A program made the position numbers and the translations under genes. From Salsipaludibacter sp038233055 (GTDB lineage: Bacteria > Actinomycetota > Nitriliruptoria > Nitriliruptorales > Nitriliruptoraceae): a DNA stretch of 34,914 nt. How positions within the stretch are numbered: the first letter of the stretch is position 1; each line of letters begins with the position of its first letter. This document shows positions 33,523 to 34,914 of this stretch, piece after piece. The notes under the pieces were generated by a model, which saw only the letters and a program-made list of their open reading frames with translations, made no database searches and was not told the DNA's origin. The DNA lies in the NCBI GenBank assembly GCA_038233055.1, contig JBBSMS010000018.1, positions 1-34,914 of the forward strand. Reading direction: 5' to 3'.

Positions 33523-34914
33523 ATGGGTGACATCCAGGGATTCCTGAAGCACCGCGACCGGGTCCTGCCCGATCGCCGGCCCGTCGACGAACGCGTCGGT
33601 GACTGGCAGGAGGTCTACGAGCCGCTGCCGCTGGTGGAGCTGCAGGCCCAGGCCAGCCGCTGCATGGACTGCGGCATCCCGTTCTGCAACGACGGCTGTC
33701 CGCTCGGGAACCTGATCCCGGACTGGAACGACCTCGTGTTCCGGAACCAGTGGCAGGCCGCGATCGAGCGCCTGCACGCCACCAACAACTTCCCCGAGTT
33801 CACCGGTCGGCTCTGCCCGGCCCCGTGCGAAGGGGCGTGCGTGCTGGGGATCAACCAGCCGCCCGTGACGATCAAGCAGGTCGAGGTCGAGATCATCGAC
33901 CGCGCGTGGCAGGAAGGCTGGGTCGCGCCGCAGCCGCCGGCCGAACTGACCGGGCGCACCGTGGCCGTGGTCGGGTCCGGGCCGGCCGGACTGGCGGCAG
34001 CGCAGCAGTTGACCCGGGCCGGTCACGAGGTCACCGTCTACGAACGCGCCGACCAGGTCGGCGGGTTGCTGCGCTACGGCATCCCCGAGTTCAAGATGGA
34101 GAAGCGCCACCTCGACCGGCGCCTGGACCAGATGGAGGCCGAGGGCACCACCTTCGTGACCAGTTGCGAGGTCGGCGTCGACGTGTCGGCCGAGGACCTG
34201 CGGGCCCGCCACGACGCCGTGGTGCTGGCCGGTGGCGCCACCAACTGGCGTGACCTGCCGATTCCCGGGCGTGACCTGGACGGGATCCACCAGGGCATGG
34301 AGTTCCTGCCGTGGGGCAACCGCTACGCCAACGGCGAGATCGAGCAGTTGCCGATCAGCGCCGAGGGTCGCGACGTCGTGATCATCGGCGGGGGCGACAC
34401 CGGGGCGGACTGCCTCGGCACGGCCCATCGCCAGGGGGCGGCGTCGGTGCACCAGTTCGAGATCATGCCGCGCCCGCCCGACGAGCGCGGCGGGTCCAAC
34501 CCGTGGCCGACCTACCCGATGACCTACAAGGTGACGTCGGCCCACGAAGAAGGTGGCGAGCGCCTCTACAGCGTCAACACCGAGGAGTTCCTGGCCGACG
34601 ACGACGGCCGGGTGCGTGCGCTCAAGGGCCACGCGGTCGAGTTCGTCGACGGGCGGTTCAACAAGGTGGAGGGTTCGGACTTCGAACTGGAGGTCGACCT
34701 CGTGCTGTTGGCGATGGGCTTCCTCGGCCCGGAATCCGACGGCCTGCTGGACCAGCTCGGCGTGTCGTTGACCGATCGCACCAACGTGGCCCGGGATGAC
34801 GACTACGCCACGGACGTCGACAAGGTCTGGGTCTGCGGTGACATGGGCCGCGGCCAGAGCCTGATCGTCTGGGCGATCGCCGAGGGTCGCGCCTGCGCGT
34901 CCGCCGTCGACACC
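33523..34914 (+). CDS. gltD: glutamate synthase small subunit, cut by window end
   Basis: The first 464 codons of the beta subunit, which oxidises NADPH and passes electrons to GltB. The 4Fe-4S cysteines are C47, C50, C55, C59 and C98, C102, C106 (SRCMDCGIPFC, CPAPCEGAC). The FAD site VVGSGPAGLAAAQQL follows, then FKMEKRHLDRR, the NADPH site VIIGGGDTGADCLG, and the late motif VWVCGDMGRGQSLIVWAI. Full-length proteins are about 480-490 aa, so little is missing. GGAGG (33511-33515) lies directly after the gltB stop and 7 bases before ATG 33523. Confidence 0.98.
   Translation, partial: MGDIQGFLKHRDRVLPDRRPVDERVGDWQEVYEPLPLVELQAQASRCMDCGIPFCNDGCPLGNLIPDWNDLVFRNQWQAAIERLHATNNFPEFTGRLCPAPCEGACVLGINQPPVTIKQVEVEIIDRAWQEGWVAPQPPAELTGRTVAVVGSGPAGLAAAQQLTRAGHEVTVYERADQVGGLLRYGIPEFKMEKRHLDRRLDQMEAEGTTFVTSCEVGVDVSAEDLRARHDAVVLAGGATNWRDLPIPGRDLDGIHQGMEFLPWGNRYANGEIEQLPISAEGRDVVIIGGGDTGADCLGTAHRQGAASVHQFEIMPRPPDERGGSNPWPTYPMTYKVTSAHEEGGERLYSVNTEEFLADDDGRVRALKGHAVEFVDGRFNKVEGSDFELEVDLVLLAMGFLGPESDGLLDQLGVSLTDRTNVARDDDYATDVDKVWVCGDMGRGQSLIVWAIAEGRACASAVDT

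Noticed and set aside
31666..34632. A 988-codon open frame antisense to gltB and gltD, and similar long antisense frames (7596-9761, 13998-16412).
   Set aside because: GC-rich codon bias removes stops from the opposite strand; these overlap clear genes, have no domains and show biased, low-complexity composition.

Overview
This is a GC-rich (roughly 70%) chromosomal window from a free-living bacterium, most probably a deep-branching actinobacterium (Nitriliruptoria/Euzebya-like or Acidimicrobiia-like). I infer this from codon use, frequent GTG starts, GGAGG ribosome sites, TAnnnT -10 boxes, DUF3618/holin-like membrane genes, and a topA - tmk - holB - helicase neighbourhood that is typical of Actinobacteria. 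There is no prophage, insertion sequence or CRISPR array. The window cuts two genes: a helicase at the left edge and gltD at the right edge.

Layout. 1-3.8 kb: a MrfA/YprA-type DEAH helicase (minus) diverges from a SAM methyltransferase coupled to a small membrane protein. 3.9-7.6 kb (minus): a membrane pyrophosphatase of the K+-dependent sequence class and a lipoprotein whose reading frame is broken and restored over about 155 bp. 8.0-10.5 kb: topA, ending at a strong hairpin. 10.7-13.1 kb (minus): a 66-aa protein, then a tightly coupled envelope operon (linker protein, DUF1469 holin-like, DUF3618, 56-aa peptide). It diverges from an orphan LuxR-type response regulator across a region with two perfect palindromes. 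13.9-14.8 kb (minus): a zinc-ribbon methyltransferase. 15.0-18.5 kb: an MFS transporter fused to thymidylate kinase, overlapping holB (delta' clamp-loader subunit).

18.8-21.3 kb: thioesterase, SDR-type NAD(P)-binding protein and sulfite-oxidase-fold molybdoenzyme. 21.3-21.6 kb: a hairpin-rich non-coding stretch, then tRNA-Thr(CGU). 21.8-25.8 kb: DUF4349 lipoprotein, acylphosphatase, MpaB/DUF2236 oxygenase and a VanY-type D,D-carboxypeptidase split by a Pro/Thr/Ser/Ala repeat insert. 25.9-27.5 kb (minus): pgi. 27.7-28.7 kb: a 27-codon leader ORF and a sulfotransferase. 28.9 kb to the end: the gltBD glutamate synthase operon.

Functional themes are DNA topology and replication (topA, tmk, holB, helicase), ion energetics (hppA), central nitrogen and carbon metabolism (gltBD, pgi) and cell envelope (VanY, DUF4349, holin/DUF3618 operon). 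I see no clear dedicated novel defence or biosynthetic system. The most unusual points are the MFS-thymidylate kinase fusion with its apparently leaderless start, the repeat insert inside the VanY catalytic domain, the doubly frameshifted lipoprotein, and the palindrome-flanked orphan regulator next to the envelope operon.
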